A DNA stretch of 64,000 bases from UBA2283 sp041658955 (GCA_041658955.1 JBAZZE010000003.1:1-64000), one strand, 5' to 3'; counted from the stretch's first letter, positions 19,539 to 27,451 are shown. Numbers and translations: made by a program. The notes: a model not told the origin generated them from the sequence alone.

Positions 19539-19946
19539 TTAATTGCCGGGGAGATAGTAGTAGAGATCGTCAACGATTTTGTCGAATTCGACATCTATTT
19601 CCATCGTGGACTGATCACTGTCGTAGTACTTCGGGTCGTAATGCTCGACATCAACATCAGCAAGGATGTGCCATTCATTGTTGTCGCATACGTAACCGAG
19701 AGTAAACGAGTACCACCAGTCTTCCTGTTCCCAGTAGATGTCCCGGGAAGTGCTGTGGGCCAACTGTCCTTGTTCTTCCAGAGGAGTAACGAAGGTGCTG
19801 TAGGCATAAGTGTCCGCCGTCTTGGTTTCGAAGATGACGAACAAATGATGCCCCAGCCAGTTGATGCCAAAAGCAGCGGCAAAAACGGCGGCAACCAGAA
19901 TTACCTGGCGCAGAGACAAGCGGATCTCGGACAATTTCTTGGACAT
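19539..19946 (-). CDS. Small membrane-anchored protein of the SD-led island
   Basis: 135 residues from the ATG at 19944-19946: basic N-terminus, one hydrophobic segment (about 12-33), then an acidic, tyrosine- and tryptophan-rich exported or cytosolic domain ending DDLYYYLPGN. This start is supported by a clear Shine-Dalgarno (AAGGAG) 7-8 nt upstream; an ORF start 20 codons further up would lie inside the leader hairpin. The family is not recognised. Base composition looks more GC-rich than the neighbours, and the gene is followed by a hammerhead ribozyme. It pairs with the secreted-protein gene at 20196 in style and leader structure. Confidence 0.7.
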   Translation of the reverse strand: MSKKLSEIRLSLRQVILVAAVFAAAFGINWLGHHLFVIFETKTADTYAYSTFVTPLEEQGQLAHSTSRDIYWEQEDWWYSFTLGYVCDNNEWHILADVDVEHYDPKYYDSDQSTMEIDVEFDKIVDDLYYYLPGN

Positions 19947-19960
19947 GGGGGGTCTCCTTA

Positions 19961-20013
19961 TTGATGGTTGTATCTGAAAACTCGTGAGAGCTTTTACAGA
20001 TTTCAACCATCAA
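19961..20013 (-). promoter_or_regulatory. 5' leader hairpin ahead of the SD
   Basis: A perfect 10-bp stem (TTGATGGTTG with CAACCATCAA) encloses a second stem ATCTG/CAGAT and an AAA.CTC/GAG.TTT inner helix. It ends 2 nt before the AAGGAG ribosome-binding site. The leader of the 20196 gene has the same build (GGTTGaa...CWG...ACAACC), so the two are probably homologous. Confidence 0.6.
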
Positions 20014-20063
20014 TATTTACACGCTAATTTTTAAAGAACTGACGGATGGTTTATCGCAATGAT

Positions 20064-20110
20064 AAAAATCCGCCTTACAAAAGGCAGTTTTAACCCCGAA
20101 AGCTTTCGGG
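20064..20110 (-). terminator. Downstream terminator hairpins
   Basis: On the minus strand the palindrome CCCGAAAGCTTTCGGG (20095-20110) is followed by GCCTT/AAGGC (20072-20085) and a run of five U. This forms an intrinsic terminator behind the 20196-21197 gene, in series with a larger one. Confidence 0.7.
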
Positions 20111-20185
20111 ACTAAAAAACCTTTCCGAACCCCTCCCAAACAAAACAAACAAATACATGTTTGCCGTGTTTGAGGAGGAGTTCGG
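20110..20185 (-). terminator. Long intrinsic terminator
   Basis: About 17 bp of stem (CCGAAC.CCTCC.AAACA with its complement), then GGTTTTTTAG on the minus strand, immediately after the stop of the 20196-21197 gene. Long loop of AC-rich sequence. Confidence 0.75.
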
Positions 20186-20195
20186 TGAATAGGTT

Positions 20196-21197
20196 TTAGG
20201 AGTTGACTTCGGATACGGGCGCGGGAGAGATTGGTTGATCGACAGGCTCAATCATCGTGGGACGAGTGAAGTTGCCGGGGATGAGGACAAAGCGCTGCAG
20301 GTTGATAGTCCCTGAAGCATAGGTGGTCTTGATAATGATTTCAGTATCCAGAGGAAGGTTGATTCCGGTGAATTCAGAAATATCATAGTCAGGATCAGCC
20401 CATTGAAACTCCCAGATCATTTGGTTTTGATCATCAAGATCAAAAATGCCATGAGTGGAAGTGCTTGGTCCAATATAACCCAAACCAGCCCAGCCAGTAC
20501 CTTGATTGGTGCCGCGGATTTGAAAATCAATGATGCTCATATCAGAATGACTGAGCTTTTTGCCAGTAAAAATCTCGACAGTAAAGCCGGATTCGTACCA
20601 GTTTTTGACTTGGTCAGTGGGATATTCAAACGAATAAACACCAATGGAGGTGAGTTCTTCGTCGGAAGCCCAGCTTACTTCGCCATCAACTTTATGACAA
20701 AAACCACTGACTTCCAAATCGGGACGACTATCATCGCGCGCAGCCAAGTGACCATACTTGTTGAATACCCATACAGTGAGAGCTGATTGGGGAATGTCAT
20801 CAAGTGTGGCATTGGCATTGACGGTGGTAATCGGATTGCCCCAGCGGTCATTGAGTGAGTCAACATCAATCCAGTTGATTGAGCTTTTATCGCCGAAAAC
20901 GAACAGTTCCCAAACTTCGTGAATGTTTCCATTCTCGTAAGATGAGGGGTGGCTGCTGTCTGCAGGGATTTGGGCTATCTCAACTTTGGCGTAGGCGAGG
21001 TCGCAGCCGCGGATTGATTGCCAATCATCAACAACAGGAGTGGGTATGCTGGTCGGTTCGACAGTGATGGGGGCAGGGGTGGCGGTTGGGTGGTAGGTGT
21101 TTTGGGCACCGGAGTAAAAGCCACTCAAGCCAACACTGGTCATCAGTGCCAGAGCGATCAGGGTCATCAGAAGGCGACGAGCAAAATTTTGGGACAT
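20196..21197 (-). CDS. Secreted protein with Pro/Thr linker, unknown family
   Basis: 333 residues: an arginine-containing signal/anchor (about 8-30), a PTATPAPITVEPTSIPTPV linker region (about 37-58), then a mixed beta domain with two cysteines (GCDLAY, GFCHKV). It ends in another proline-rich tail. The ATG is preceded by a very strong Shine-Dalgarno (GAGGAGG, 5-6 nt away), unlike nearly all neighbours. A 5' hairpin leader and two terminators isolate it as a single transcription unit. G+C is visibly higher than the flanks. Probably an acquired or specially expressed extracellular protein (inference). Confidence 0.78.
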   Translation of the reverse strand: MSQNFARRLLMTLIALALMTSVGLSGFYSGAQNTYHPTATPAPITVEPTSIPTPVVDDWQSIRGCDLAYAKVEIAQIPADSSHPSSYENGNIHEVWELFVFGDKSSINWIDVDSLNDRWGNPITTVNANATLDDIPQSALTVWVFNKYGHLAARDDSRPDLEVSGFCHKVDGEVSWASDEELTSIGVYSFEYPTDQVKNWYESGFTVEIFTGKKLSHSDMSIIDFQIRGTNQGTGWAGLGYIGPSTSTHGIFDLDDQNQMIWEFQWADPDYDISEFTGINLPLDTEIIIKTTYASGTINLQRFVLIPGNFTRPTMIEPVDQPISPAPVSEVNS

Positions 21198-21216
21198 GTT
21201 ATCCTCCTCAGGATAG

Positions 21217-21269
21217 GGTTGGGGGTTGTGACAGTAAACCTAGCGGTTTGCTGGATTCAACCTCCAACC
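21217..21269 (-). promoter_or_regulatory. 5' leader hairpin ahead of the SD
   Basis: A 12-position stem (11 pairs) of GGTTGG.GGTTG with CAACC.CCAACC, then inner stems CCAG-type and AAACC/GGTTT with a GCTA loop. It ends a few nt before the GAGGAGG site. It is similar to the leader at 19961-20013. Confidence 0.6.
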
Positions 21270-21303
21270 TTTTGTCTTTTCCTAAAACCTATTTGTTAAT
21301 GTG

Positions 21304-21340
21304 CTCCTTCGACTCTTAGTTAGTCGCTCAGGATCTTCGA
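21304..21340. repeat. REP-like CCTTCGAC...CTCAGGA palindrome
   Basis: TCCTTCGAC, a short AT-rich middle, then AGTCGCTCAGGATCTTCGAC form a partly palindromic element. It resembles the dispersed CCTTCGAC-n-GCTCAGG repeats seen in many genomes. A shorter relative lies inside a coding region at 28205-28225. Confidence 0.5.
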
Positions 21341-21474
21341 CCTAATTGAATGAGTAGCAAACGCAATGTTCGTATCTTCCAATTAAGTTAAGGTTATTAT
21401 CTTATAATAGAGAGTTATATTCAGGACTTTTGAGAGACAAAAAACGGACAAAAGGGAGACATTTAGGTTTGTGT

Positions 21475-21480
21475 TATAGT
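21475..21480 (+). promoter_or_regulatory. Leaderless extended -10 (TGtTATAGT)
   Basis: TATAGT preceded by TGt ends 5 nt before the ATG at 21486, so the transcript should start at or within 2 nt of the start codon. Confidence 0.6.
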
Positions 21481-21485
21481 GAGGT

Positions 21486-22424
21486 ATGGAGTTGCGAAAA
21501 CAACAAGCTTATATCCAACTAAAAAAAGAATTAGACGAATGCCGGGGATTGGGAACTAATTTGTTGATAATTACCTTACCAGGTACTGGTATGGGGAGAA
21601 TGATAAAAGAATATGGAGTTGATGTAGGTGAAAGTAAAGCAGTAGTGATAACCGATGAGACTTCCGAATTGGGATCCTATAACCTGATAAATTTTGATTG
21701 GGCTGATACAAATACACTTAACAAGGTCGAAAAAATTTTCAAAAAGGCCAAAACTGATCAGAAAATTGCAATCACTATAAATTATCCAACCTTGTTAAAC
21801 GATGATAATTTACTAAAATCGTTCTTTATAAACCATACTTATAGAAAATACTATTTTGGTTTAAGAAGCGAGGAAGATAGCAGTCGTTTGTGTCGAGAAA
21901 TAAATAGTGAACTATCTAAAGAGGAAATATCCAATATCTATAATCTTTCTGGTGGTTTGGCCCAGCTAATAAAATACCTAGTGGTAAATGGAACTGAAAA
22001 AAAAGATGGCGCCGAAATAATATTGGCTCCGGTGGTAAGGGCAGTGGTGGGTGTATCAGAAGAAGTTTTACAAAAATTGGGGATTTGGAATAAGGAGGGG
22101 TGGAGGGGTGAACTATTAAAGGCTTACAACAAAACAGTTAAAGGTATTGATATTCAAATTAATTTTGATTTGAGCTTTGAAGAGGATGGAAAATTGAATA
22201 AGCAGAAATTAACAAAATCAGAAAAACAATTATTGGAAAAATTCATGGTAAATAATGGAAAGTTGACCAAAGAAGAAGTATCGGATATTAAGTGGGGAGA
22301 AGGAAAATATGATGAATTTTCTGATCAAGCCATAAATAAGCAATTGAGAAGGTTGTCGGAAAAACTGTCAATTTATACAATCCAAACAATTCCAAAAGTA
22401 GGATTTATTATTAAGAAAAAATGA
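21486..22424 (+). CDS. Degenerate ATPase-like protein with C-terminal winged helix
   Basis: 312 residues. The N-terminal part has the layout of a STAND/AAA-type NTPase, but its nucleotide loop reads LPGTGMGRM (about residues 31-39), with arginine in place of the Walker lysine. A helical middle follows, then residues about 240-312 form an OmpR/PhoB-type winged helix (KSEKQLLEKF...INKQLRRLSEKL...KVGFII). Likely a DNA-binding regulator with a non-canonical or dead ATPase. It overlaps the next gene by 4 nt (ATGA), so the two proteins probably act together. Leaderless promoter TGTTATAGT immediately upstream. Confidence 0.7.
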   Translation: MELRKQQAYIQLKKELDECRGLGTNLLIITLPGTGMGRMIKEYGVDVGESKAVVITDETSELGSYNLINFDWADTNTLNKVEKIFKKAKTDQKIAITINYPTLLNDDNLLKSFFINHTYRKYYFGLRSEEDSSRLCREINSELSKEEISNIYNLSGGLAQLIKYLVVNGTEKKDGAEIILAPVVRAVVGVSEEVLQKLGIWNKEGWRGELLKAYNKTVKGIDIQINFDLSFEEDGKLNKQKLTKSEKQLLEKFMVNNGKLTKEEVSDIKWGEGKYDEFSDQAINKQLRRLSEKLSIYTIQTIPKVGFIIKKK

Positions 22425-23482
22425 GCGAAGTTCAGTACACAGAAAAAGGAATGCCGTTTTTAGTACCAGAAGTTAAACTGGAAGTGGGTGAGGCCTATTT
22501 TGTGGCAGTGGAAGGGATTGATGGTTATGAACCAAATTTTTGTATATTAGGACATCGTGATAAAGATGGTAGTCCGGTGTTTTTACCTTGTTTTGAGAAG
22601 GTGGTGGATGAGAATGGAAATCCAAATGAGCTGGCTCAATCAATGGGGATAAAAAGTTTTTCGGGAAAATGGTCGTTGCCAGAAGAATTGCGCTGGGAGA
22701 TTTTTTCATCATTAGATGTGGTGCCACCGGTATTGGCGGTCGATAGAGTAATGAACGATCGGGGGTCTGATGATATTGGAAAATACCCACAATCTTTTGA
22801 CAGAATGCCGACGCAAATGGTTGGGGTGGTAGCACCACCACAAACCGGTAAGACAACAATTTTAACTTCAATGGCGATGGCCAGTGCGGGGGAAAGGCAA
22901 AAAGAAAGTAGTGTGAGGTTGGTGGATATGGATGATTTTTCACCAGAGTCATTGACGGCTACAGTGGATTGGTTAATGGAACAAGGCTATGACAAGGGGA
23001 CCAATTTAATAGAACTTCACGATGCGATTTTAGCGAGATTTACTGAGTTACAAAAAACAGGAGCACCAAGACAAGTGAATCAAGAGAGAACATTAAAAAG
23101 TAGATTGAAATCGTTGAGGGAAAGGTATAGAAGTGAAGAAATGACTCACTTAGAAAGAGATGGTGAATTACATAAGATGAGCTGGTTAGTAGATTTGCCG
23201 GGAACAAAAAGAGCTAGTGATCGACCAGCTGACGCATTTGACTGGTTGAGATTAGCGATGCCATGTGTGGAAGTTTTTAAAGCAGGAGAAAATCTAAATA
23301 CTTGGGAGCTACTGCTTAATTTTGCTTATATAAATAAACAAATTGATCCAATAATGAGGGACTTTGAATATATGATTGCGGACATGGAAGTGTCTTTAGT
23401 AGGAATGACTAGAGCAGAGTTGGATCAGTTGGTTATGGGAAAAATGATAACCACTGAGCGAAAATTAGTTGACGCGGAATAA
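22421..23482 (+). CDS. P-loop NTPase of unknown function
   Basis: 353 residues. A Walker A motif APPQTGKTT (about residues 140-148) and a Walker B-like WLVDLPGTK (about 253-261) are clear. The 120-residue N-terminal region has no recognised domain. A charged helical segment lies between the motifs (residues about 205-245). Overlaps the upstream winged-helix gene by 4 nt, implying coupled translation and a joint function. It converges on the secreted-protein operon, ending 2 nt from it. I cannot assign a family; a small GTPase or chromosome/envelope-associated ATPase are both possible. Confidence 0.7.
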   Translation: MSEVQYTEKGMPFLVPEVKLEVGEAYFVAVEGIDGYEPNFCILGHRDKDGSPVFLPCFEKVVDENGNPNELAQSMGIKSFSGKWSLPEELRWEIFSSLDVVPPVLAVDRVMNDRGSDDIGKYPQSFDRMPTQMVGVVAPPQTGKTTILTSMAMASAGERQKESSVRLVDMDDFSPESLTATVDWLMEQGYDKGTNLIELHDAILARFTELQKTGAPRQVNQERTLKSRLKSLRERYRSEEMTHLERDGELHKMSWLVDLPGTKRASDRPADAFDWLRLAMPCVEVFKAGENLNTWELLLNFAYINKQIDPIMRDFEYMIADMEVSLVGMTRAELDQLVMGKMITTERKLVDAE

Positions 23483-23484
23483 GT

Positions 23485-24315
23485 CTACTTTTGGGTTTTT
23501 CGGATCAATGAGTAGATAAAACTACCGACAAAAATTCCAAAAATTATTAGGGAAAAAGGGAGGACATAAAAGTCGGCTGACTGATTGTTGATAGTGACGG
23601 TATAAACCCCAGGCCAAAATGGAGGATGGAGAACACAAGGAACTGGATCGTTGTTGGAAAGACAAGCAATAGATCTATCTGAATGGGCCAGGACATTGTG
23701 AGGAAATAGTTCGGTTTCGGTGACAACTTGTCCACGGTGGGTGACAGTAATTTTACCGGTAGTTTTGGCAAAATAATCTGATTCATTACTGATAATTCCG
23801 TTAATGCTAACTCGGGGAAAGAAAATATCGGTGAAACGAGGTGTCAATTTGATACTAGTTGTTTTCAGGGTTGAGGGGGGATTTTCAGTATTAGAGGTGG
23901 AGATGAGCAAATGGGAGCCAAGACGACCGGTAGCTTGACCACCAGTACTATCAGAATTAAGTTGACCACCCAAATCTTGATTGATAAAAAAAGTGAAATA
24001 ATTATCACCTTGGGGAGTGGCGGAAGTTGATTTTATTTTAAGAACTAATTGGCGATTTTCAGAGGGGCGAAGGACAAATGATTGGTTAAGACGAAGATCA
24101 GAATTGGCCAGTGAAAATTCAAAATCAGGGGAAGTGGGGACACCCTCGTAACTGACGGCACCATCGGTACCTCGGGGTTGCCAGGGTAGAACTGAAGCAG
24201 AGACAACTAAAGGAGAACTACTATTGTTGATGACATTGTAGGCTTGAGTCAGAGTAATTCCAGGACGAGCGATTAGTTCGACTTGGGCTGGTTTGAGGGT
24301 GGTGTTGAATGGCAT
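23485..24315 (-). CDS. DUF916-like protein lacking a signal peptide
   Basis: 276 residues of Ig-like beta structure with a single C-terminal membrane helix (about 249-270) and a basic tail. The N-terminal strands (LKPAQVELIARPGITLTQAYNVINN) align with those of the protein at 16730-17710 just after its signal peptide. Here the protein begins directly at the domain, so the export signal is missing; I see no upstream in-frame start. Its ATG lies 2 nt after the stop of the 24318-25052 gene. Either it uses an unusual start, is exported through its C-terminal helix, or has been N-terminally truncated. Confidence 0.7.
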   Translation of the reverse strand: MPFNTTLKPAQVELIARPGITLTQAYNVINNSSSPLVVSASVLPWQPRGTDGAVSYEGVPTSPDFEFSLANSDLRLNQSFVLRPSENRQLVLKIKSTSATPQGDNYFTFFINQDLGGQLNSDSTGGQATGRLGSHLLISTSNTENPPSTLKTTSIKLTPRFTDIFFPRVSINGIISNESDYFAKTTGKITVTHRGQVVTETELFPHNVLAHSDRSIACLSNNDPVPCVLHPPFWPGVYTVTINNQSADFYVLPFSLIIFGIFVGSFIYSLIRKTQK

Positions 24316-24317
24316 AT

Positions 24318-25052
24318 TTAGTAATTGGGTACAGCAGTAAAAATGATAGCGGATTGATAACTACCGGCAGCTTGAGTGGTGGAAATATTGGTTTTGTACG
24401 AAACCCGGGCGGAATGATTTTGAACAGGGACTGTTTCAGACATGGCCACTTTTCCGGTGGATGAGAAAGGTCGGTAAGCAGTAGAGCTACCAAAATAACC
24501 ACTGGTACCAATATTGGTGGCAACTCCACTAGTATTAATACCAATGACGTTATATCCAAAACCGTAAATTGACGCAGAAGTCCAAGTCTTGGCAGAGGTG
24601 GCAGTACAGTTTCCCAAGTCGCACCTAGTGTCAGGAATAGTGGTGCCAGAAGTTAGGGCAAGGGGGTGATTGTATTGGGTAAGGATTTGGTAGCCGTGAC
24701 CAGAAGGTGTAGAGATGGTAATGATATTGGTAGCGGTAGAAGCGACGCCAGCAGTGAGAGTGCCTAGATTTATATCAAGGTTATCGATAACAAATGATAA
24801 TTGATTAAAGGTTTCGTAAATATATTGAAAACCTGATTTGACCTTATAACCGGCACTTTGGTAGGGTCCGGGAGCGTTTTGACCGACAGTGTCAGTCAAT
24901 GAATAATTGGTTGAAACTTTTTTACCGGAGGTGATATTAAAATTGCCCCAATCGATGATGTAGGAGGCAGAAGTAAAGTGCTGAGCTAGAGCTTTGGGGG
25001 AGACCAAAAACAAATAAACGATAACTAGAATGAGAAAACTAATTTTCTTCAT
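24318..25052 (-). CDS. Secreted surface protein related to 17712-19196
   Basis: 244 residues: signal peptide ending near ALAQ (about 24), an SASYIIDWGNFN start, then a beta domain with PDTRCDLGNCTAT and a final TTQAAGSYQSAIIFTA strand. The C-terminal half parallels that of the 494-residue protein at 17712-19196, including the cysteine pair, YRPF and the closing SYQSA strands. It lies upstream of a DUF916-like gene, as does its relative, and starts inside the last codons of the membrane-protein gene at 25039 (14-nt overlap). Probably a surface-layer or fibre subunit (inferred). Confidence 0.75.
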   Translation of the reverse strand: MKKISFLILVIVYLFLVSPKALAQHFTSASYIIDWGNFNITSGKKVSTNYSLTDTVGQNAPGPYQSAGYKVKSGFQYIYETFNQLSFVIDNLDINLGTLTAGVASTATNIITISTPSGHGYQILTQYNHPLALTSGTTIPDTRCDLGNCTATSAKTWTSASIYGFGYNVIGINTSGVATNIGTSGYFGSSTAYRPFSSTGKVAMSETVPVQNHSARVSYKTNISTTQAAGSYQSAIIFTAVPNY

Positions 25053-25695
25053 CTTCGGAACTAATTTCGGTAGTTAATTTCTGGGACGAGTTGAGAAGAG
25101 AGTGAGCGCTATCTTTGATTTTTTTAATTTGAGTTTTTTGGGTATAGGTTAGGGGTGAACTTTGAAGCTGGGAAGCAAGGTCAATTATAGTAGTAATACC
25201 AGTTTTGAATTTTAGATTAATCCAGAGCAGGAAGTCGGTTTCATCACGGGCAATAGTATTTATAGACTTGGTAGCAGAGGCGGATTCCCGACTGACCAAC
25301 CAAACTAGGGGAGTAATAAAAAGGAGAGAAGTGAGGGAAAGTAGAGAAGAAGGATTACTCAAGGTTTGACCAAGGAGTAGGACTAGGACTAATGAAAAAA
25401 GAAGCGAAAAAATAGGGGAAATAGTGAAGGAAGCTGAAAAAAGTAAAAAATAGATTAAAAAGTAAAATGGTGAGGTAAGCCCACCGGTAGTAAAGACAAT
25501 AAGAGAAGCAACCAGAGAAATTAGAGGGACAGTAGAAAGATTAAGGCGGTTAAATAGGATAAAAAGTATGACTGATAAGGCTATTAATTGGGGTGCGTAA
25601 TGAGATAAGGAAGTTAGAGAAATAACAAAGGCAACTACCGGAGAGAGAAAGAGGAGAAATAAGGTAGGATTTCTTTGCATATACCAGTTTAGCAT
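25039..25695 (-). CDS. Polytopic membrane protein with degenerate HisKA-like tail
   Basis: 218 residues: five or six membrane helices (residues about 8-140), then a cytoplasmic two-helix region (about 145-215) resembling a histidine-kinase dimerisation domain. The expected SHELRTPL box reads NLKFKTGITTI, so the phospho-accepting histidine is absent, and no ATP-binding domain follows. It may be a vestigial sensor kinase or a membrane protein that uses the coiled dimerisation helices only. The -10 TATACT lies 5 nt before the ATG and overlaps the -10 of comEA on the other strand. Confidence 0.65.
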   Translation of the reverse strand: MLNWYMQRNPTLFLLFLSPVVAFVISLTSLSHYAPQLIALSVILFILFNRLNLSTVPLISLVASLIVFTTGGLTSPFYFLIYFLLFSASFTISPIFSLLFSLVLVLLLGQTLSNPSSLLSLTSLLFITPLVWLVSRESASATKSINTIARDETDFLLWINLKFKTGITTIIDLASQLQSSPLTYTQKTQIKKIKDSAHSLLNSSQKLTTEISSEDEEN

Positions 25696-25700
25696 TTTAG

Positions 25701-25708
25701 AGTATATT
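25701..25708. promoter_or_regulatory. Overlapping divergent leaderless promoters
   Basis: The minus -10 TATACT (25701-25706) and plus -10 TATATT (25703-25708) share four base pairs. One ends 5 nt before the ATG at 25695, the other 6 nt before the GTG at 25715. RNA polymerase can occupy only one at a time, so the two genes may compete for transcription. Confidence 0.65.
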
Positions 25709-25714
25709 GGTAAT

Positions 25715-26359
25715 GTGTACGAAAACTCACAAAAGTTTGGAGTTATGGACGGAATGTTGGCAGTTGGTTTGGCGTTGATTACAGTTGGTGTAGGACTGGG
25801 AATTAAGTCAAAAGTTGATAAAACTAAGGTGGAATTAATTAAGGGTAAAGAGGCAGAAACTGTTACACAAGGTTATAATAAAGTAACCTTTGATATATCA
25901 GGTGAGGTGCTAAAACCAGGGGTTTATCGGTTAAGTGGAGATTCTAGGATTAGCGATGCGATGGTGGTTGCGGGAGGATTGTCAGCAAATGCGGATAGAG
26001 ATTGGGTGGAGAAAAATATCAATCGAGCCAAAAGAATAAATGATGGGGAGAAAATTTATATTCCTAAAAAATCTGCAAACTTTGATCTTCAAACTTCAAA
26101 CCAAATATCAAACAACAAAACAAAAGAAATTATTAAAACAGAACAGGTATTGGGAAGCATGAGCGGTGGGGTGATAAATATAAATATTGCAGGTGTCGAG
26201 GAACTTGATAAATTAGAAGGAGTAGGGCCGTCAATCGCTGCTAAAATAATTGAATATCGCGTAAAAAATGGGGGTTTTCGAAATATTAATGAATTGAAAT
26301 TAGTTTCAGGAATTGGGGATAAAATGTTCGAAAAATTTAAAGATAAAGTGGGAATATGA
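25715..26359 (+). CDS. comEA: ComEA competence DNA-binding protein
   Basis: 214 residues. ComEA is the membrane-anchored receptor for incoming DNA in natural transformation. Visible here: an N-terminal membrane helix (about 13-30), a SLBB domain (about 55-115, VTFDISGEVLKPGVYRL), and a C-terminal double helix-hairpin-helix (about 150-214, INIAGVEELDKLEGVGPSIAAKII and LVSGIGDKMFEKF). GTG start, 6 nt after the -10 TATATT. Overlaps comEC by 4 nt. Length and domain order match the family. Confidence 0.93.
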   Translation: MYENSQKFGVMDGMLAVGLALITVGVGLGIKSKVDKTKVELIKGKEAETVTQGYNKVTFDISGEVLKPGVYRLSGDSRISDAMVVAGGLSANADRDWVEKNINRAKRINDGEKIYIPKKSANFDLQTSNQISNNKTKEIIKTEQVLGSMSGGVININIAGVEELDKLEGVGPSIAAKIIEYRVKNGGFRNINELKLVSGIGDKMFEKFKDKVGI

Positions 26360-27351
26360 AATGGAGGCGAGTGGTTTTCGTAATGTTTTTTACTTGGTTT
26401 TTGATATTTGGCAGTAAATCAAAAATGTTGGGGGTAATAAATGATTGCCTTCCATATAAAGAAGCGGGACTATTATCTGGAATAATCTTGGGAGATAAGA
26501 CAGATTTTCCAAAAGATTTTGAAACTCAATTAATTAATAGCGGACTAATTCATCTAGTGGTGGTGTCGGGTAGTAATGTGATGTTGTTGATAGGAGGTGT
26601 GATAGAGAATTTGGCGTCATGGGTGGGGCGGAAGTGGGCCATAATTTTTGGATTGGTGTTGGGGTGGAAGTATGCAATAATGGTCGGTTGGGAGGTGCCG
26701 ATAGTGCGGGCGACGTTACTGCTGTCGATCATGTATTTTGCGCAACTTGTGGGGAGAAAATATAATTTGGTTAGGGGACTTCTGCTGTCAGTTTTAATAA
26801 TGATAGTTGGTGAACCAAGGGTAATAGCCAGTGTCAGTTTTTGGCTATCGATAATGGCGTTTTTGGGAGTAATTACTGCCAAAAAATTTATGCTAACAAA
26901 TCCAATTATTTTTCCGGTGGCGAGGTCTGCTTTGGTGACTTGTGCCAGAGGTGGATTTCGCTTCACTTTAGATAAAGTTATTAGAGAAATTCTTCAATCA
27001 TTTAGGGAAACTGTTTGGATAATGATTTGGATTACACCGATCTTAGCGCAAATATTTGGAAAAATAAGCTTAATATCGCCACTAACCAATGTCTTGGTTT
27101 TGGGATTGGTAGGGGTAGTGAGCGTGGTGGGAGCGATGGGGATTATATTGGGGATGTGGTGGTTAACTTTGGGAAAAATGGTATTGTGGCTAACAATTCC
27201 GACTTTAAGTTATTTACGAAAGGTGGCAGAGTGGGGTGGGGGAAGTAGTGGATTAGAGATTGAATTTAATTGGTGGATTTTAGCGGGATATTATTTGATT
27301 TTAGGTTATTGGTTAATTAAAAAAAAGAAACATAATATCGATTTCTTGTAA
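26356..27351 (+). CDS. comEC: ComEC channel domain (N-terminal half of a split gene)
   Basis: 331 residues with about eight membrane helices of the Competence domain (LIHLVVVSGSNVMLL, PIVRATLLLSIMYFA). ComEC forms the inner-membrane channel that passes single-stranded DNA. The protein ends at WWILAGYYLILGYWLIKKKK..., that is, in the cytoplasmic loop where intact ComEC proteins continue to the final helix and metallo-beta-lactamase domain. The stop codon TAA is formed by the GTAACC of the inserted hairpin element A1. The missing half is at 27662-28447. Probably a split, perhaps still functional as two subunits. Confidence 0.88.
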   Translation: MKWRRVVFVMFFTWFLIFGSKSKMLGVINDCLPYKEAGLLSGIILGDKTDFPKDFETQLINSGLIHLVVVSGSNVMLLIGGVIENLASWVGRKWAIIFGLVLGWKYAIMVGWEVPIVRATLLLSIMYFAQLVGRKYNLVRGLLLSVLIMIVGEPRVIASVSFWLSIMAFLGVITAKKFMLTNPIIFPVARSALVTCARGGFRFTLDKVIREILQSFRETVWIMIWITPILAQIFGKISLISPLTNVLVLGLVGVVSVVGAMGIILGMWWLTLGKMVLWLTIPTLSYLRKVAEWGGGSSGLEIEFNWWILAGYYLILGYWLIKKKKHNIDFL

Positions 27352-27432
27352 CCATTTTTTATTGTCGAGAATGAATGTGCGACGCACGTTCAAACAGACA
27401 ATAAAAAAGATTACTGCGAACTCGCTATTTGT
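27330..27432. repeat. Structured hairpin element A1
   Basis: One of four A-type copies. GTAA (27348-27351) pairs with TTAC (27411-27414), an internal loop CCA/GA follows, then a 12-bp T-rich stem, an inner loop and a GTGC-GAC-GCAC tip. The outer arms (27330-27345 with 27418-27432) continue the pairing into the coding end of comEC. It supplies the stop codon of the upstream ORF. Confidence 0.75.
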
Positions 27433-27451
27433 AACAAATATTTTCAAACTC

